DNA from: JBCCIM01 sp965263205
Lineage (GTDB): Bacteria; Bacteroidota; Rhodothermia; Rhodothermales; JAHQVL01
Assembly (NCBI GenBank): GCA_965263205.1
Contig: CBDHHF010000031.1
Coordinates: forward strand, 1-64,000
Length of the DNA: 64,000 nucleotides
Reading direction: 5' to 3'
The notes under the pieces were generated by a model. The model searched no databases and was not told the DNA's origin. It saw only the letters and a program-made list of their open reading frames with translations. Every line of letters starts with the position of its first letter. Positions within the stretch are counted from its first letter, which is position 1. A program made the position numbers and the translations under genes. Below, one piece after another: positions 61,884-64,000 of the stretch.

Positions 61884-61980
61884 GATTGTCGAATGCCGAT
61901 TGTCGAATGCCGATTGTCGAATGCCGATTGTCGAATGCCGATTGTCGAATGGTCGAATGCCGATCGAATGCCGATTGTCG
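61884..61980 (+). repeat. 14-bp tandem repeat downstream of ruvA
   Basis: GATTGTCGAATGCC is repeated about six to seven times, the last copies shortened. It begins 9 bp after the corrected ruvA stop codon, in the sense orientation. Confidence 0.93.
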
Positions 61981-62007
61981 TCCAGTATGGCGCCATCCCT
62001 CGCACAT

Positions 62008-62032
62008 GTCATCCTGAGCCGTGCGAAGGATC
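62008..62032 (+). repeat. Hairpin element copy 7
   Basis: GTCATCCTGAGC-CGT-GCGAAGGATCTC follows the ruvA tandem tract in the same orientation. Farther on, GGGGCGCAAGCCCC (about 62111) is a second GC hairpin, and the part next to 62180 is a GAATGTCGAGTTTCG tract on the minus strand, next to the pterin dehydratase stop. Confidence 0.85.
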
Positions 62033-62180
62033 TCTGCCAGTCTTTTACATTCCTTGAATATCGGAGGACTCGTTCAATCCGCAATCGAAAATCAACAATC
62101 TCCAATCGAAGGGGCGCAAGCCCCGAAGAATGTCGCTATTCCTCACCCACTCGACAATCGGCACTCGAAACTCGACATTC

Positions 62181-62471
62181 CTAAGACCCCGTTGCTAATT
62201 GCTCCATTCGTGCGGCTAGCTGGAAGTCGTAATTGCTTAGACCGTCGATATCGTGTGTGGTGAGTTCTACGGTAACCTTGTTGTACACATTGAACCATTC
62301 AGGGTGGTGGTTCATGGCTTCGGCGACAATGGCAGCCCGTGTCATGAATCCAAACGCTTCGATGAAGTCATTGAACTGGTACTCACGGCGCAACTTGCCA
62401 TTTACGAGTGACCACTGGTCGAGGGCACCCAGGTTTTCACTGATTTCTTCTTCCGATAACTTTGTCAACAT
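62181..62471 (-). CDS. phhB: 4a-hydroxytetrahydrobiopterin dehydratase (PCD)
   Basis: The 96-residue protein has the pterin-carbinolamine dehydratase core: IVAEAMNHHPEWFNVYNKV with the catalytic His pair and VELTTHDIDGLSNYDF, where the usual GGL is DGL. It recycles the hydroxylated pterin after aromatic amino-acid hydroxylation. No aromatic hydroxylase gene is in the window, so a role in other pterin or molybdopterin metabolism is possible. ATG 62471 gives the standard length. Confidence 0.93.
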   Translation of the reverse strand: MLTKLSEEEISENLGALDQWSLVNGKLRREYQFNDFIEAFGFMTRAAIVAEAMNHHPEWFNVYNKVTVELTTHDIDGLSNYDFQLAARMEQLATGS

Positions 62472-62544
62472 TGCAACAGGGATTGGGATACAAGGTAGTT
62501 AAGCACGTGTGTCACGAACACATAGTAAGCCATTTCTGAACCAT

Positions 62545-63549
62545 TTACCTTTCAGAAACCTTAACAATCAGTTTGCCCTGGTTCGAGCCGTCGAAGAGCT
62601 TGTTTAATGCATCGGGGGCAACCTCTAGGCCGTCAACAATATCAACCCGGTACTTGAGTTTGCCGGCACCAATCCACTGTGCCATCTGGAGCATACAGGC
62701 TTCGCTCTGGTCAAGGTAGTCGAGTACGATGAAGCCCTGGATGCGTAGACGCTTTGCAATGATGGAAATGAAGTTGTACGGCCCGGGGACTGGCTCCGTC
62801 GCATTGTATTGTGAGATCATACCGCAGACAGAAATGCGTCCGTGCAAATTCATTTGGGCCATCACGGCATCCAGGATAGCGCCACCTACATTTTCGAAAT
62901 AGATATCGATCCCGTCAGGACACGCTTTCTTTAAGCCGGCGGGCACCGACTCCGTTTTGTAATTAATCGCTGCGTCAAATCCGAGCGTGTCTGTGATCCA
63001 GGTGCATTTCTCGTCGGTGCCGGCGATACCTACCACGCGGCACCCTTTGATTTTCCCAATTTGTCCCACGAGCGAACCCACAGCGCCCGCTGCTGCTGAA
63101 ACGACCAGTGTTTCGCCGGGCTTGGGATCAGTGATATCCAGCAAACCAAAGTATGCGGTCAGGCCGATGTGGCCCAGAACAGCGAGGTAGGCATCTATGG
63201 GGATACCTGGTATTTCGGGAAGCGGCGTCATCCGGTCAGCCGGCGTCACGCAATGGGTTTGCCAGCCGAGCATACCCTGTACGAGTGTACCTTCAGGCAG
63301 CGAGGCGCTCCTGGATTCTTCAACTACGCCAATGCCGATACCGCGCATCACCGAACCAAGCGCAACCGGTGGCAGGTACGATTTTACATCCATCATCCAG
63401 CCCCGACTGGCAGGATCCAGAGACAGTTGGAGGACACGCACGCGCACCTCGTTTTCTTGAAGATCGGGGATGGCGCTTTCCTGCCATTCAAAATCGGAGC
63501 GTTGCGGGTTGCCAACCGGGCGGCTGGCCAGAAGCCACTGCTTGTTCAT
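62545..63549 (-). CDS. NADP-dependent MDR oxidoreductase, zinc-free (CurA/LTB4DH-like)
   Basis: From ATG 63549 the 334-residue protein starts with the substrate domain (QWLLASRPVGNPQRSDFEW, LSLDPASRGWMMD). The NADP motif AAAGAVGSLVGQIGKIKGC follows, then AGTDEKCTWITDTLGFDAAI and YFENVGGAILDAVM, which mark the prostaglandin/2-alkenal reductase branch of medium-chain dehydrogenases. It reduces activated double bonds with NADPH. The structural-zinc Cys set is absent. Upstream codons to 63609 are not supported. Confidence 0.92.
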   Translation of the reverse strand: MNKQWLLASRPVGNPQRSDFEWQESAIPDLQENEVRVRVLQLSLDPASRGWMMDVKSYLPPVALGSVMRGIGIGVVEESRSASLPEGTLVQGMLGWQTHCVTPADRMTPLPEIPGIPIDAYLAVLGHIGLTAYFGLLDITDPKPGETLVVSAAAGAVGSLVGQIGKIKGCRVVGIAGTDEKCTWITDTLGFDAAINYKTESVPAGLKKACPDGIDIYFENVGGAILDAVMAQMNLHGRISVCGMISQYNATEPVPGPYNFISIIAKRLRIQGFIVLDYLDQSEACMLQMAQWIGAGKLKYRVDIVDGLEVAPDALNKLFDGSNQGKLIVKVSER

Positions 63550-63840
63550 TGGGGTCCTTTGTTGGTTGTTTGATGCCAAAATAGGGAAAAAGGCTACCGT
63601 ACGATACACCTTTTCGCTGAAAAAGCGGTTCTAAAATGAAACAATCGCCAAGCCTGTAATCGGCAGGAACAATACGTCGTGCCATGCGAAAGAGGCAGTG
63701 CCCGCGGTTATGACCCGTGGGCAAATTTCTATCTCTCAAGTATAGGTCAAGAAAGGGGCGACTGCTGTACAGGGCGCCTTTTTGTTTATACCGTTTTCAT
63801 AGATGCCGACTCAATCGGCAGTACACCTGGATAATAAGTA

Positions 63841-64000
63841 ATGGCTACCCAGCTTCGTAATATTGCAATTGTTGCCCACGTAGACCATGGCAAAACCACG
63901 CTTGTGGATGCTATGCTTTGGCAGAGTGGGACGTTTCGCGCCAATCAAGATATTCAGGAGCGCGTGATGGACTCCATGGATTTGGAGCGGGAGAAAGGCA
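63841..64000 (+). CDS. typA: GTP-binding protein TypA/BipA (N-terminus only)
   Basis: The first 53 residues, cut by the right edge, read MATQLRNIAIVAHVDHGKTT, then VDAMLWQSGTFRANQDIQER, VMDSMDLEREKG. AHVDHGKTT is the P-loop, and the RVMDSMDLE(R/K)EKG switch region is the TypA hallmark (elongation factors read differently here). BipA is a ribosome-associated GTPase needed in stress and cold and for 50S assembly. The Met in DSMD is usually Asn, a small oddity. The 230-bp spacer before it has a GCCGACTCAATCGGC hairpin at about 63807. Confidence 0.92.
   Translation, partial: MATQLRNIAIVAHVDHGKTTLVDAMLWQSGTFRANQDIQERVMDSMDLEREKG

Noticed and set aside
61876..62017. C-terminal extension domain of RuvA
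   Set aside because: The extension is translated tandem repeat reached only through a one-base loss; the correct frame ends with the normal RuvA terminus.
63690..63775. Riboswitch or structured leader before typA
   Set aside because: Two short hairpins can be drawn, but no known riboswitch core is seen.

Overview
The window looks like a chromosomal segment of a Bacteroidota-type bacterium, most likely of the Rhodothermia/Rhodothermales line. The evidence is a DUF4290 gene, a large ThuA/PQQ-dehydrogenase/cytochrome c/CBM fusion, a sulfatase, many small secreted lipoproteins, moderate-to-high GC and a striking excess of GCCGGC. This placement is an inference; no rRNA or tRNA gene is visible. 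No prophage, insertion sequence with transposase or CRISPR array was found.

Layout. 1-7.1 kb: a D-aminoacylase-like lipoprotein (cut by the left edge), a gamma-glutamyltransferase, a degenerate Gfo/Idh-type protein, a CCA-adding-type nucleotidyltransferase, a membrane protein and DUF3052. 7.1-12.5 kb: a repeat-rich spacer, a secreted NTF2-like protein, yebC, ruvC, a sulfatase with a HEAT-like tail and a DUF4290 protein. 12.7-20.9 kb: a small beta-rich protein, a NatA/NatB-type ABC exporter, an esterase with a TPR tail, and a 1.1 kDa-scale (about 1140-residue) secreted metallopeptidase-like/beta-propeller/outer-membrane-barrel fusion. 21-27.5 kb: trigger factor, ClpP, the ThuA-PQQ dehydrogenase fusion and a DoxX-like protein. 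27.5-34.1 kb: an orphan ribose-type permease, DUF1080, an HD hydrolase, cytidine deaminase, a methyltransferase, a DUF1330 gene with an internal stop, and a PIN/RHH toxin-antitoxin pair lying between an intact doxX gene and a decayed partial copy of it. 34.5-52 kb: purU, DUF4202, hydrolases, SDR, TlpA, DUF1415/S4, D-amino-acid oxidase, Nudix, kelch, serine hydrolase, a plug-domain protein, GNAT, LVIVD plus DUF305, and a VOC lipoprotein. 52.3-64 kb: a SIR2-TPR protein, a transglutaminase, an outer-membrane-type protein, GNAT/DUF3465, DinB, nadE, ruvA, pterin dehydratase, a zinc-free MDR oxidoreductase and the start of typA.

Two window-wide patterns stand out. First, gene 3' ends are often followed at once by low-complexity tracts in the sense orientation (words such as GAATGCCGATTGTCGA or GATTGTTGATTTCGG), and then by a 27-nt hairpin element of consensus GTCATCCTGAGC-N3-GCGAAGGATCT. 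I see seven copies of the hairpin, all with the same polarity relative to the preceding gene. The stem varies by compensatory changes (ATCCT/AGGAT, ATTCC/GGAAT, ATTCT/AGAAT), so it is a candidate structured 3'-UTR RNA or REP-like element. Second, six genes (ggt, rbsC-like, a methyltransferase, a lipocalin-like secreted protein, an alpha/beta hydrolase and ruvA) each need exactly one one-base correction, at or near short homopolymers, to regain normal length. This pattern suggests sequence error more than gene decay.

The best candidate for an unusual protein system is the SIR2-TPR protein at 52.4-54.9 kb. It has intact NADase-type motifs and about 12 TPRs. The PIN/RHH pair with an apparently leaderless, operator-overlapped promoter is the other accessory element.
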